Assembly (NCBI GenBank): GCA_027574665.1
Contig: CM050650.1
Coordinates: forward strand, 49,645,304-49,709,303
Length of the DNA stretch: 64,000 nt
From: Rhynochetos jubatus
Taxonomy: Eukaryota; Chordata; Aves; Eurypygiformes; Rhynochetidae
Reading direction: 5' to 3'
A program made the translations under genes and the position numbers. The notes under the pieces are model-generated. The model was given only the letters and a program-made list of their open reading frames with translations. It made no database searches and was not told where the DNA came from. This document shows, piece by piece, positions 26,926 through 40,115 of this stretch (positions within the stretch are counted from its first letter, which is position 1; each line of letters begins with the position of its first letter).

Positions 26926-26965
26926 ATTTGCAAGTGTGTGTCTGTCCTGCAAGTGTGTGTGTGCC
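26926..26965 (+). repeat. Interrupted TG-rich repeat
   Basis: Two copies of a GCAAGTGTGTGT-type block (around 26930 and 26949) form a short, interrupted TG microsatellite. Confidence 0.7.
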
Positions 26966-28327
26966 TATGAGTAAGTATGTCTGGAACCAGTGGCCTCAGA
27001 AACAATAGGAAGACACCACTACTTTCAGAAAAATATAGAAAACTTTCTCTGAAGTCACAGTGAGGGGGAGATGCAATCTGTTTTATAGTACACTTGCAAA
27101 AATATTTATGCCATGGTATAAATATCAGGAAACAGTCTAGTATAAATATAACATTTTGCAAAAAGCCCAATGAATTAAACAAAGCTCATTTCTGAGTAAC
27201 AGTAGTAAAATGTGTATTCTGGGTGCTGGAAAAGGAAATTAAGCACATTTGGAAAATCGAATAGCAAGAAATAAGCCACTATGATTTTTTTAATAATGTT
27301 CTCTGAATCTCTCAGATCTGGTGATTTTACTGAAATGTGCATATTTGAAGATAACCTTATGAAGTAACACAGATTAGGACTTTAAGGAAGAAAAAGGAGC
27401 AGCCCAGTGAATCTCAGGGGAACTGAGAAGGCTGACTCTCTAGTGTGATATCCCAGATTCGTGCCATTGACAATTTGTGGCAACCGATGGAGTGCATCCA
27501 ATGTGCCAGAGAGGGGAATCAGGTCTGATAGTGATGATGGAGAAGCTGAGGAAGAAAAGAAAGTAAGTAATGTCATTAATGAGACTGGAGGTGGGCTAAA
27601 TTACTGGAGAGGATGACAACAAGAAGCCTATTCCATGGCTGCCTCCATTAGAAGAATTCAATCTCTGCCCTAACAGTCCCTGACCAGACACAAGGATGAG
27701 GCCTGAGGAGATGAGAGGCAACCAGCAAAGCAGCCCAGCTGGTATGGGCATGCTAGTTCTGAACTAACTATACACTCAGCACTACAGTGTGGGCTTCCTG
27801 ATTGCAATGACAAAAAAGAAAACCGGTAGGGAATAAGGAAACAGCTGCAATCTTATTAAAACACAGACAAAGAAATAAGTAATTGCATGGTTTACAGACT
27901 AATCTAACTCTTTAGTACTGATCACAACATATTTGCTAAGCAGACTGACAGGCACCTGGAGGTTATTTGATTCATGTATATACCAACAGACCAGAGAGGA
28001 TCTTGTTACCAGGAAGCCAAATACGTTACAGTAAGGTGTATTGTTTTGCCTGTGTTTCAGTTGTTCTTCCCTCAGAACATCTTAATTTAAAATTATCAGA
28101 GCACTAAAACTCAGGCCCTCTTTCCAAATGTGCCTGAGCATGTGCTTACCTTGACACAGAGCTACCTTTGAGGAGTTGTCAAGATTCTCAAAGGACTGGA
28201 AAAATGTCACAAGTTATGGACATGTCTCTGGGGGATGTGGAGATCACTCTTCTTCTCTGAAGAACATTTCACATCTTCAGAGCAGTAGATGTCAAGGACT
28301 AGAATTTTTAAGACATTCAGATGGCAA

Positions 28328-28376
28328 ACCCATTGATTTTCACAGAAGTTAGTTGTCAAAGTGCCTGTAAATGCAC
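28328..28376 (+). repeat. Possible ancient palindromic repeat copy
   Basis: ACCCATTGATTTTCACAGAA then GTTAGTTGTC and GTGCCTGTAAATGC resemble the family form CCCATTGATTTCAATGGGAG then TTAGGTGCCTAAATAC. This is the weakest member of the set. Confidence 0.3.
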
Positions 28377-31300
28377 ACTCTGCAAGTTTTCTTCAGGGAA
28401 ATCTTCCACACTTCCGCGGCCTGGCAGCATTAATGCAGTGACCATAACACACCCCACTGTATGGCCTGGTTTCTTTATTGAAGAAGCACATGTACTGTTG
28501 ATGCTGAACATAGCCTGAGCAACAACATTCAGGGAACTGTCGTACTATGCAGACGCCCTATAGGATGCTGTGGCAAGTGACTGAGAAATATAGACAGACC
28601 TTTAGACAGAAGACTCAGTGGAGCGTAACACCGCAATACCATCTTCCTCACGGTGAACAGTTTTAGATGAACACTTCCAGTTTACAAAGTGTGATCAGCA
28701 GTGAAAAGTCTTCCTGAGTCCTGAGAAAAGCAATTTTAGTATATATACTGTACTTCTGTCTTTTCCCAAAAGAGAAAGGTTTGTCCTACATACTTCTGTG
28801 AAATGCCCAGATCTCTTACTTATTCAGTGTTGAACAAAACATATACAAGTCTGCAGGTTGGTTATCATTTTGCCTCTGTGGTTTGGGAAGCTGAATGGAG
28901 TCAGGAATCCCACTGAGACAGCTTATTTATTACAAGTATGTGTCCAGCAGAATGAAACTCCTTTTTTATTTGCCACATTGACATGATTTCAGGCATGTGA
29001 AACTGTCAGCAGAATAGTTTCTACAGCATCTAGTTCTGATGGAGATGTCACTGTCAACCTCCTTACAAGCACATCAGGGTTAGTGCTAACGCCTCAGCTT
29101 GTGTCAAGGGAGAATCCCGGTCTCTTTGTAGATGTAGAAGAGTCAACCACTGGAGATGAGAATGTTACAAAGGCAGGCACTGATGAAGTTCTCACCGAAT
29201 CAATGGACCAAGTATCTCATCATTCATGTAGGTGGAGTCTAGGAACATCATGAAAAAGAGAAACTGCCTAACTGCAGAGATTTAAGATGCCCTTTTTGCA
29301 ATGTCATCCTGGCCTATGTGCAGTAAGTATGAGACATGCTCCAGTCTATACACTCTTGATAGTCTCTACTATCAAAGACAGACCTACTAGCAGCTCTCAG
29401 GTTGAAATGCATCTCGTATAAAAAACATGTGAGGGAAAGGATTGAAATTCAGTTAAGAATCCTCTTTTTATAGGACAATAAGTAATTGTGTTCCTGCTGC
29501 TAATATGCTGCTTGGGATGCACCAGGCTGATTCCAAGGAGAGGTACTCTTCTATGGTTAAGGGGAAAACTGGCATCTGTGACTTTAACGAGGGTATTGTT
29601 TTAATATGGTTAGGAGAATATATGCATGGCTTTTTTTACCAGAATGAAATTCAGTGACTATCTCAAGAACTACTATGTTTATCAACCTTCTGGGCTGACA
29701 GTTGCTGATGTATTTCCATAATTTCCCTAGAGGCATCTACTAGTTAAGGTAGCAAATGCTTTTTACTTTTTCTTCCTGAATGACTATCAGGTCTCCTGCA
29801 GGTGATCTCCAGAACACCTTTGCATGAGAAGTACAGATAACTCTGGGTCTCTCCCAGATGCCCTGACTTCCTGAAGCTGAGTTGACATCCTGGGTATGTA
29901 CCAAATGCAATCATTAGTCCACCTACAGTGCTGTTCAACAGTTTGATGTATCTTGGAAGGCAACCTTGGAATGCTCTTTCTTTCTGACACAATAATGCAG
30001 AATAATGGTAGAGAGAGATTTATGTGTATAATGCAGAATCTTACTGGACTTTCAGCAAACAGCAAACCAATAAAATAATTTAAAATGACAGGCAAGTTAA
30101 AATTAAATCCTAGCATTATCATGGAGGTCACTCAGCTTCAATGGTCTGTGTGTAAGCAGAAGTAAGACTGTTTTTAGGGCTTGGACATGATCCTGCAAAG
30201 TACACATCTTTCAAGATGCTAGACTCTTTCTGTCCATGCCAAAGAAGCTCAACACCTTTCATAATGGCATCTTTATGTAGTAAAGTATAATGTAGCCAGC
30301 AACAGTAGAGTTTGCAAGCACAAACCTTGAGAAAGAGAGAGAGAAAGGGTAGCCATGAATCAGAAACCATTTTTGTCACTGATTTCTCAAACCCAGTAAT
30401 GGTTGGAATGAGCTCCAGCTAAAAACATTGTAAAAAAAATATAAAAACTGCTTTCACTTTTGAGCTAGGTATATTTTCTGTGCTATTTGCATAAGACAAA
30501 TCCTAACCTAAGGGCAGAAGGGGGAGAAGGAGGATTCTCAGGGGACACAAGTCAGAAACTGATTAGAGAAGCTGTGATTGTGTTTAGAAGACTTTCAAGA
30601 ATTGCACAAGTCCTTCAATTGAACATTCACCTTTGCACTTTATTAAATGTTACAAAATGCTTATCTTTCAAGGAAGGAAGACAGAGACCTAGTGACACAA
30701 TTTCTTTCCAAATTAATGGCAAATAAAGCCTTTCTACTTTTGTATAACGAATTTGATTACACAGCTCTAGCCCTTTACTTATAAAATTCATTACCATTAA
30801 GCAGCCCAGAAAGGAAAGGGAATTCTAAAGAAGGGTACAATTTTAAGTATCATGCCACTAGAAAATTTTAAACATCTTAGATATCATCCAAAACTCTGTT
30901 TATAGACTGTGTGATGCAGATATACTTGTTTTACTGACTACTTAACGTCACCAAAATCAACAATAAAACATTAAAATTATGGCTTAGGAGCTGGAGGGAA
31001 AAAAAAAAATGTGTTTCTATCATTTTTATCACCCTGATTTACATATCTACATAAATATTTGGAGATTTTGCACAGAAAAGGTAGAAGTGGAACTGCTAAA
31101 GCAAAAAAGCTTAGTGTTATTGATCTGTCTACAACTATCTCACCCGTCTGACCTGCTATTAAGATCTGTCCCATTCATCCTTGTCAGAAATACACATACA
31201 GATAATGAGAGGTTTCCACAGTAAGACCTAAATGAAATAAATTTCATTCAAGATGTAATTTGAATTTAATGGCTTGTCCATGAAATAAACAAAGCATCAT

Positions 31301-31843
31301 AAAAAAAAAGAAAGTTTAATGATGCACAGTGAATCAAGAAAATGTATGATGTGCCAAAGAACTCTTTAATCTTAACAGTCTCCTGTCTATATTTACTGTG
31401 ACACATTGTCAGAAAAGCTGAGCTCATCATGCTACTTTTTCGGTAACATCATGATGCAGAATTTTAACTGGAACGGTCAATTTTGATTGCTGTTCCCCAC
31501 TGCTTCATACTGGAGGGGAAAATGTGTTTTGGTGGTGAAAATTACTTTGCAATCTTTCCTTCTGCTTTGCAGAGTGATCTGTGTCTCTTCTCTTCTTGCA
31601 TGCTGAAAGGGAGTTCTTCCTGCTTTTATTGGTTCAGGTGTAAATCCATATTTCCCAAGAGCAATTAAAGAAAAGGAAAAATTGGCCTGATTTGGGAAGA
31701 TAAGCATCCTTCTCTTCTAACGCTAGTGTTAGATGTTATGTACCAGCTTGGCTTAATACTAGACACCAATGCTATCCTTAAAGTAAAATGAAACTGGTTT
31801 CTTCTTTCACCTTTGCACTATGCCACATCAATTTTCATAGTAC

Positions 31844-31868
31844 TTTTTTTTTTTTTTTTTTTTTTTTT
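31844..31868 (+). repeat. T25 homopolymer
   Basis: A run of 25 T, the longest homopolymer in the window, flanked by AGTAC on the left and GTACT on the right. No SINE, LINE or processed gene copy is recognisable upstream of it on the minus strand. Confidence 0.95.
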
Positions 31869-33896
31869 GTACTTTGGAGGAGCATAATTCAAACCTACTC
31901 AGATTTTTGACTTCACTGTAAATTAATCTTGCTGATGCATGTCTGGCACTTGAACTAAGATGTATCTTCCACTTCTTCAGTAGTCTGCACGACATCAAAA
32001 TGCTACTCCTACTGTGCACTGCTGTTTCTTATCTGGAATATGATGATATAAAGAAGACCAGAGGAAAAGGTAAAGCATCAAGAAGACACTCTGTGGTGTT
32101 TTCATAGCTTGTTCCTATCCTCCTCCGGCTCAAAAATCCATCTAGAATTGCTCTAAGCTGTCATGGGCTATGAGAATGGGTGACATGAAAATCTATTTTT
32201 CTTGGCTGAAATGACAGTTTAAAACTCTAGCCCTTTTAAAATATAAGTGTGCTTATGGATACAATGGTTCTTATTTTCCTCTCAGTTACCTGAGTATAAT
32301 TCAGGATTATCTCCTTGAAAGTGCACCATCTTAAAGCAGAATCAGGCCCATTTCCACATGTGCTGCTCTGGTGAAAAGTTGTCTTTCAAGCACTAAATAC
32401 TGTGGCTTAGATAGAGAACAGAAACAAGCTCCTGTAGTGTCTGGTTTCTCTTACTACCAGGACACTCGATCTGTAGGAACTTTACCAATATACACATTTC
32501 AGAGTCAAAACAGCCCTAATGGGGTCATGCCAGGAAACACATCAGTATTAGTCTGCTCTGAAGAAAAAGACTAGTCTCCATCTCTCTGCTAGCCCACAGC
32601 AACTTAGTTGTTAAGGAAGATTGTAGCAGTGTAGGAAAGCCCTTTGTGAACACACTAATGCTGAGATAACTCGTAAACTCCTGCAGCAGAGGATATGGTC
32701 AGACAGAGGGAAGGGCTACGTGTGCCTGTGCCTCAGGGAGTCACAGGAGCCAACAAATCTCCTTCAGCAAGTCCAGGCTGCCATCAGCTCTCTTGACTTG
32801 TGTTTCACCAATGAACATGAAAGATATTTTTCAAGACACTTCAGCTTGTTCCAGGGGAACTCGGATAAGCACACAAGGAGTGGGGAAATGAAATGGTTGC
32901 TTAAAATTACCTTTGCACACATGTAACATCTGAATCCTGCTGAGCATTTCTTTGTACTAATTTGGGACCCATCCTACAGTATTCCTAGAAGAGTTGTTCT
33001 AGGGAGGGTATTTCCAGGAATTAAATCGTAGCACATTTATTTCCAAGGTATCTACCATAAGAAAGAGAAAATACGTGTCGCTAACAAAATACCGAAAAAA
33101 TTGTTGTAGGGCTGTGGAAGGAGAAGAGAGCTGTCAGTACTGACATGAGTTGTTTTCTTCTTTTTAATGCTCTCAAGAAACTTTCACTTATGATGAACCT
33201 TTCTAGAGGAAAAGCTGTTTGCTACTGCAGAGGGAATTAAAATTGCTATTTATTTGTCCTCCCTTTTTATATAGATACAAGTAACTATGAATGATGAGTC
33301 AAATGTCAGCCGTGATGCTTGAAGCTATGACTCTACCTTAATCTTCAGCTTGGCAATTTTTTTTCTGTTCTTCCTTCAAATTTGTTTCATCTGAAGGGTT
33401 AGCCCCCTCAGCTGCTCAAGTGGGAGATCAATTACCCAGCTTCAACTTCTCTGTCGTAATCCCTCTATTTAAAGGTGAGATAATCAGCTTTTGTTTGGTT
33501 GACTTGGATCTAAGACAATCTCTGGACCAAAGACAAAGAAGACCCTACATGGAGAGAATGCAGACTGTCTGCTTGCCCGCAGAGAAAGGAGGTGGCCTTT
33601 TATGCTCTTTCCAGCACTGAAAATTCTCATGCCCTGCAAACCCCAGCGGTATAACTTAGAGAATTACCCAGAGACAAATGTTCCTGTTAGTAAGTGAATA
33701 TCATTTGGACAGCAGGCTCAGGAACGGGCCAGAATATTTGGCATGGGTGATCATCCCAAGAGAGAGAAAGAATAAACACTTTGTTCATCAAGTGATGTCA
33801 CACAAGGTTGCTGCTTGGGGAGCTACCTTTCGTCTCCTGTTGACTGTCACTTTCCTTTTAGGACTATGTATGTTTTGGAGGAGAGGCAGAAGCTTG

Positions 33897-33950
33897 CTTC
33901 TTTCGCTCTTTCGTTCTTTCGCTCTTTCATTCTTTCACTCTTTCTCTCTC
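33897..33950 (+). repeat. Imperfect 8-bp microsatellite (CTTTCGCT type)
   Basis: About six to seven units of an 8-bp pyrimidine repeat (CTTTCGCT, CTTTCGTT, CTTTCATT, CTTTCACT, CTTTCTCT). It grades from CG-containing to CA-containing and CT-containing units left to right, consistent with CpG decay across an older array. Confidence 0.9.
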
Positions 33951-35109
33951 TTATGAATTTAATGTTATGAAAAATCCCTGGACAAAAATCTGGTGAGAAC
34001 AGTGGTTTATACCAGCAGAAGTTGTGGAGATATCCAGGCTATCTCACCAGCCTGTATGAAAATGTCTCAACAGTGGCTGGGCATTTCCCCAGTGGACTGT
34101 ATTTCTGTACCACTTCTGCTTGGATCTTCCTACAGAGTTTGGACTTCTTTCCACTATGAACTGAAACCCTTTAGGAGCTATATTTCAGCCAGTTCTGGAA
34201 CACAGGGAAGTAAAAAATACAGGGTATCAGATAAACTTCCCACAAGGTGATGAGCCGCTTCGAAGGCTGATGAAATTAACAGTTTTGTTATCTCCAAGCA
34301 GATGTTTCACTTTGCAGTTCTATTTCATGTTTTGATATTTCAGGTTTTAAGGTCTATTTGGGAGTAAACAAACACTAGTACATCAGAATTTCAGCAAGGC
34401 AACAATTCCCATTTTAGGACTAGGTTAGGAGAACGCTTCCATGCAATATATTCCTCTAGGAATCTGCAGGTGTTAACATTCAGGGAACAAATAACTTTCA
34501 TCGTGTGCCTAGAGTAGGGTTTCCTGGTTCTGATTGGGTCCAGTAGAATTTACCACACAATAAATATCCTGGCTCTTCACAACATAGCGTATGACACTTT
34601 GTAGGTCTGCAGTTGTGAGTGACTAAAGGAAAATACATCTGGAATTGCCAAAGAACTGGTAAGTGTTGTTAAACACTTGTGCTAATGGACTCATTGAACA
34701 AGGCAACACAGGCCAGATCTGATCCTACCTGAAAGTTCCTATAGGCTCACCTGGACATGTGCAGGACTAGGAGGGACTTCAGTGGCCTCCCCGAGAGGAG
34801 GAGAATAGTCAGGGTTTCCCCATCCTGGTGTAGGGGCCTGCTGGTGGTCAGATGTGTGAAAGCATGGAGCTGGCAGGGATGTACGTAGGAAGGGACTTCT
34901 CTAAAGGGATGGGTCAGAGGAATGTCACACACATCCCTTCCCTCCGCCATTATAATCTTATGATTGCACTATTACACTATTACTAAGCTCGGCAAATGCA
35001 AAAGTTAAAGTTCCCTTGGCAACAGTTGTCTCTACCACAGTTCATGCCTTGTATACTTTATCATACACATTTAGCATCAAAGAGGAATATATTACATGAC
35101 ACAACAAAG

Positions 35110-35125
35110 AAAAAAAAAAAAAAAA
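35110..35125 (+). repeat. A16 homopolymer
   Basis: A simple run of 16 A, with no element attached that I can recognise. Confidence 0.9.
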
Positions 35126-35862
35126 GACAAGAAAATATTCCAGCTCTGGAACACAGCCAAGTTAAATATTGCTAGAGAAACCTTGACTTTTTCACTGCTT
35201 GACCCTTTCAATTTTAACTGTAAAACTTTATGGTTACATTAACAAAGATTTGCGCTTATTATTTGTTCATCTCATCCCACAGATGGTAAGGGCATTGTCC
35301 AAGCAGAAGAAATGTTCTGTTCCCTAGATACAGTCTATCTTCTGCTAAGTCAATGTTTATTCTCATTTTCCACTGGTGGACTGAGCTTCATTTGTAATCT
35401 TGCTGGAACAGGAATTGACAAACATGTTAAGAGAAGACTGGTGAAAAATCCAGTGATGTGATGTCGTTTCAGGCAGCTGTCTGCTTTAGTCAGTTTGGTA
35501 GTTCCCTAGTCTCTCAGAAATACGAGCAGAATTAGATGAAATTACATGTGTTTTGTATCCTACTTTTGATGCAGAACTGTGGGGGCTTTGCCTTTTCATC
35601 ATACATACAAGAATGGACTTAACAGCTCAACCCAAAGTTCAGCTCCTCCAGCATGGTGCTATCATCAACAGTGACTGACAACAGCCGCCTACAGAAGACT
35701 ACAGGAACAAGGCAAAGACACAGAGGGACTTCCCTGAAGTTTCTTTCACCCTCAAGCAAGCTATGGCTCAGGAACATAATAAAACAGATTTTTTTTCTCT
35801 TCCTATTCTGAACCCATGAACTAATTAATTAATTTTATACAAAATGCATCAGAAACAATAAT

Positions 35863-35934
35863 GGGCTGAATTTAGCCCTGGAAGAAGTGGGTATCATGCT
35901 GCCCATTTTAATGGAAGTACTTCAGGGACAAAAT
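35863..35934 (+). repeat. Ancient CAATGGAAG-core repeat copy
   Basis: GGGCTGAATTTAGCCCTGG, then AAGTGGGTATCATGCTGCCC, ATTTTAATGGAAGTACTTCA and GGGACAAAATT follow the remembered family order: GGGCTGAATTTGGCCCC, AAGTGGGT, CCCATTGAAGTCAATGGAAG, CAGGGATGAATTT. It is one of the longest and clearest copies in the window. Confidence 0.55.
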
Positions 35935-37629
35935 TGTGGTACTTGACCTAATTCTCTCCTGTAATCTTTGCAAATGCAAGCAATTTCAATGAATCTGTGC
36001 AAAGCGAGGATAAGTAAAAGAAGGGTCCTGGTGGATGTTCCAGACTTTCTGTCTCCATGCACTTGTGTCCTTGTTGACAGCTGCTCACCATCAGTATAAA
36101 CCACTGTCAGATCAGACTGGCACTGCCTAGTACATTAACTCCACATTTCAGATGGTGTAACCTGTCATAGCACTGTTCGTGTCAATTGATGTGAGCGGAT
36201 TTGCTCTAACCAGAGCTTGAAGCAATCTGATGGCAGTGCCTGTTATTACACAAAGCACGAGGCAGTGACGAACAGCACAATCGGGCAATTATAAATATCA
36301 TCAATTTCATTAACTTCACCATCATGGTAAGAGTGGGAAAGTCGATTTTTATATCTATTTTGACAGTTCTGTGCTGTGGTTTCCTGGGACTTCCACTAAT
36401 CCTTATTGCCCCATATGGAATTTTTCCCAGGCAGACTACCCAATGCAGGTATACAGTAAACTCTACATCTTTCCCCGCCCCCCCACCCCCAAGTTACACA
36501 GTGAGTAAGGGAGTGTATATGTATGCAACCTATACCAAACAATATGAAGGTTTATTTGCTTGTACTTTACTCACAGTTCTGCTGAAAGTGAGATACAGGT
36601 ATTTTTTTTACACAAGACTTGCAGTTAGGCTGTTATGTATCCACTTGGAAGAAAAAAATTACCTAATCATGCTAAGTACCATGCCCCAAAACAGCTGTTA
36701 TGCAAGCAAAAGACTTAGAAATATAACCCTAAGTATCATCAATACACTTTGTGAACAGATTCTTAGTGCAGAGTTATGATCATTGTATGCAACAGTTATA
36801 GTGCAGTTTATTTGAAAGATATGTTTTGAAACAACATCTCATTTAATGGGACCATAACATCTCTAAAGGAGAAATGTTACAGTTATTTAATATCAAAGAA
36901 AGAACATAGATGCTTACCCGCTGATACAAAGGTTGTCTTTCCCCTAAGGCTCTAATGGGTTGAAGTTTGGGAGTGTCTGAAAAGGCTCACTCTTTAATTA
37001 AAGCAGAGAAAACCATTTCGACTTATGACCAGATATAATTAGCTTTCGACACTCAATTGTCTCCATATACCTACAGTAAAAAGTTACCTAGATTTCTTGG
37101 ATTGCCAAATTTAACATAAAGTGAGCTTCAGCTCATACAAGGGGATAATAAAACCGCTTAAGTGTGACAATTTGGGGAAATCTGACTTTTCAATGATAAA
37201 AAGTTGCTCTTTATTGTAGTACCCTAATTCAGACATCTTGACCTACAGCTTGGCAGATCATTTCTCTCAACCTCAGACTACAGGTCTTTACTGGTGGTGG
37301 GTCAATATTAGCATTCAATTTGCTTGACATAAACAGGAGGAATATCTGCCAGCTCTGTCAAGTCTGAGGCATACGTAACATATTCCCTAATGCCTGCCAT
37401 TATTGCAGCTTCTAAGCTAAGAAAGAAAGAGTTTCTTCCTTTCCCTGCAAGACTGTTTGTCAACCCACAGTATCTCAACAACACAACCCTGGCAATGATC
37501 TCCTGGTCATAAAGGCCTACGAACCGAGCTGTTCAATCTGTACTCAAATTAAATTGTTTTCCTGATCAAAGAAAACAGATGAAAGCTATGGAGTTGGAGC
37601 ATAGCCTGGCTCCATACCCATTTCTGTAT

Positions 37630-39040
37630 CAGGTCTAATTCAGAACAGCATGGGTCCCAGCAGGGGCCATGTGGGATTCAACCGGGCCCCACTCCTCCAC
37701 TGTGTAAGGATGGCAGTTTATCCCTAATCTTTGTTTCTTTTCTTCTAGCCATGTATTAAGCCATGTGAGAGGACCTCCCTTTTATCCCATGACCGTTTAA
37801 TTTCTTTAAGACCTTTTGGTGATGTGAATCGCTTTTTGAAAACCCAAGTCCACTATATATCAGGCAGCACGCCCTTAGCCTGATTCTCATTAACTCCTTC
37901 AAAGGATGCTAATGGATTTGTGAGGCATGTTTTCTCTCTACAAAATTATGTGTTTACCAATTCTATTTTCTATGATCTGTACCAATTTGTCTGGTACAGA
38001 AATCAATTTTACTGGTCAGTAGTTTTTCAGCTCTGCTCTTTAAACCTTTTTTTTTAAATAGCATCACATTTGCCACTTTCTATTTCTCTGCTTTCAAGGG
38101 TGATTTCAGAAATTAGTAGTTTAGCAGTCTCATATTTTAGCTTCTTTAGAATGCTTGGTTGAATGCTACCTGGTCCTTGAGATTTGCTACTGTTCATTTT
38201 ATTGAATTGCTCTGAAAATCTCTTCTGTTGACAGCTGAATTTCAGATTGCTCTTCAGGCTTGTCCCTGTGAAGAACGGTTCAGGTGTGGAAACCTCTGTG
38301 ACCTGTTCTGAAGAGAACATTGATGCAAATCATTCGTTTAGCTTTCTCGCCATGGCCCTAGCTTCCTGGAGTATCCCATTTGCACGTTAATCATCTCTCA
38401 GCCCATTGACTTTCCAACAGGCTTCCTGTTTCTGAGAAAGTTGTTATTAGTCACTTTTATGCCTGTAGAAAGTTGCTCTTCAAAATCTTTTTTTGGCTTG
38501 CCTCAATAGAATTCTACATTTGACACAATGAGTTTAACTTGTCTTTTATTTTCCTCATTTGGACAGGATTTCCACATTCAAATGGATGAGTATTTTACTT
38601 CTAATAGCCTTCCCTATTCTGTTGTTTAAACATGCTGGCTTTTTGCAAAATCTTTTGGGGGCCTTTTTTTTTTTTAAATACGTGTATACTGACTCTCAGA
38701 TTCTAATAAAGCATACTCTCCCAAAGCATTTAATTCCTTTGCCCAATCCTTTTAACTATTTCTCTTCACTTTCAAGTTGTTTTCCATTTTTATAATTTAA
38801 ACATGATCATCATTACCTTTTTTCATATTTTCAGTCCTGCTCAGATGATGTAAGTATTTACAGTTTGACCCAGCACCCATGCACTGCTCCAGAGAAAATA
38901 TATTTTTTTTTCTCCTTTTGGAGGTTTTGGATTAGTTGCTCCAAGAACTAGCTATTTATTGACTCCAGGATTTGTACCTCAGACCCCAGGGACCTTACTT
39001 CTACTAGAGGTGAACTAAGATTTGAAATTTGCTGTGTATT
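37630..39040 (-). mobile_element. Ancient CR1/L3-type LINE, RT/endonuclease-side fragment
   Basis: This is a degraded LINE fragment on the minus strand, clearly of the CR1/L3 lineage. Blocks that match the ancient consensus include CAGAACAGCATGGGTCCCAG (37641 on), a CCATGTATTAAGCCATGTGA-like block (37750), CTGGTACAGAAATCAATTTT and ACTGGTCAGTAG (37990-38025, the RT segment before motif A), CATCACATTTGCCACTTTC (38062), and a block reading GGTTGAATGCTACCTGGTCC near 38160. Further on are GATGCAAATCATTCGTTTAG (38320s) and GTTGCTCCAAGAACTAGCTA (38935), which lies in the region encoding the linker/endonuclease side. An 88-aa antisense-free frame at 38054-38320 on the minus strand still reads a CR1-like SKSQGPGSIQPSILKKL (the SMGPDEMHPRVLKEL region). 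All else is broken. Confidence 0.85.
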
Positions 39041-40030
39041 GTCCTTGGGAACAAAGTTGCTTTCCTGTGTCTCTGACAACCTGGCTGAAACAAAAAGAGG
39101 GTTAAAAATATTGTATGTTGCTGTAAATCAGAATTCACTTGCCAATCTAAAAAAATTAAGCTAAGACACCAGGACAGTGGCATTACCTAATATCTGGAAA
39201 ACTGATAGCTCTTATACCCTTAATCATCTACAATTACTTGTGACGGGCAACAAATGAAGTACACTAAATCTTGAAGGTAGGTAAATCACCCTTAATAAGC
39301 CATTGCATTTAATGAATTCCCTTGTTTATCTTCTAAGGTCCAGAAAAGGCTGTGGGATTCATCATGAGCTCTGCAGCATCAAAGTGGTATATCACCTGTA
39401 CTGGCCAAATTTCACCTGCCCATCTCCTGTTGTGTGGGGGTAATGTCGGCAAATCTGTGGCCTGCCAGGAGGAGGAAGGTGGCCAGGCACTGTTACTGTC
39501 AGGAGGTCCTTGCTGTCAGTGCAGAGCCTGTGACGGAGTCACCTGGTCTCTCCTCCCCACCACTGGGCTGGCCGTGTCACCCCTGTGCCATACCAACCGC
39601 CCTCTATTCAACCTTGGTGTCCTTGGTGCCAGGTCAGGGCTGGGAGGCTGAGCTTTGGATGCATCTCCGGATTTTTCAGTGCAACAAATCCAGATGCAAA
39701 TACTAGTAAATACAAACGTGCCCAAGAGCTATGTGCTCACCTTGAAACACCAGTTACCCAGCCAATAGTACTCTTGCCAACAGCAGCTAGGGAAGGAAAT
39801 TTCCACAAATGCCCAGGACTGCTTCTTCTTCTGTTGCCTTCACAGACCACTTTGAACTCTGCAAGTGTCATGTTAGCGATAGTTCCATTGACTGGACTGC
39901 AGTGGTGTTGCCACAGTTCTCTCGAGGCAGTTCATCGTGCTCTGAAAGGACTTGGTCTGACTTGCTTTTCTGCAGCTCTGGCTGCCTTGGAAAAAAAAGG
40001 ATCCACCTTTCCAGAGCTGAGAAACCTGAT

Positions 40031-40115
40031 TTCATAGATTTTTAAGGCCAGAAGAGACCAGCATGTTCGTCTGTGATCCTCAAACACCATCCCTCTAGCA
40101 CCAGGCACAGATAAT
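40031..40115 (-). mobile_element. Old CR1 3' tail fragment
   Basis: A short minus-strand remnant of an old CR1-type 3' end. The plus strand reads TTCATAGATT followed by TTTAAGGCCAGAAGAGACCA, the signature with which many ancient sauropsid CR1 copies end, followed by a diverged remainder of about 50 bp. It lies about 1 kb beyond the 37.6-39.0 kb fragment. It is a 3' end, so it cannot be the continuation of that fragment in the same orientation; it is a separate insertion. Confidence 0.75.

Larger units (their letters stand above)
26681..33896. other. Unique non-coding sequence with simple repeats
   Basis: 7.2 kb of AT-rich sequence holding the TG-rich repeat, a possible ancient-repeat copy at 28328, short AG repeats near 30335 and the T25 run. 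No exon or RNA gene is recognised. Confidence 0.55.
33951..37629. other. Unique non-coding sequence
   Basis: It contains the A16 run and the clear ancient-repeat copy at 35863. A 151-codon open frame at 36324-36779 (plus) begins with a hydrophobic stretch, but has a low-complexity proline run, no domain and no supporting neighbour, so I treat it as chance. A segment at 36180-36230 faintly resembles the same ancient-repeat family. Confidence 0.5.

Noticed and set aside
31844-31868. T25 run as the tail of a minus-strand retroposed gene copy
   Set aside because: No gene-like or SINE sequence is recognisable next to it, and no flanking direct repeat of useful length is seen.
36324-36779. 151-codon plus-strand frame starting with a hydrophobic segment
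   Set aside because: No recognisable domain, a low-complexity proline stretch, tyrosine-rich AT-driven composition, no promoter or splice context.
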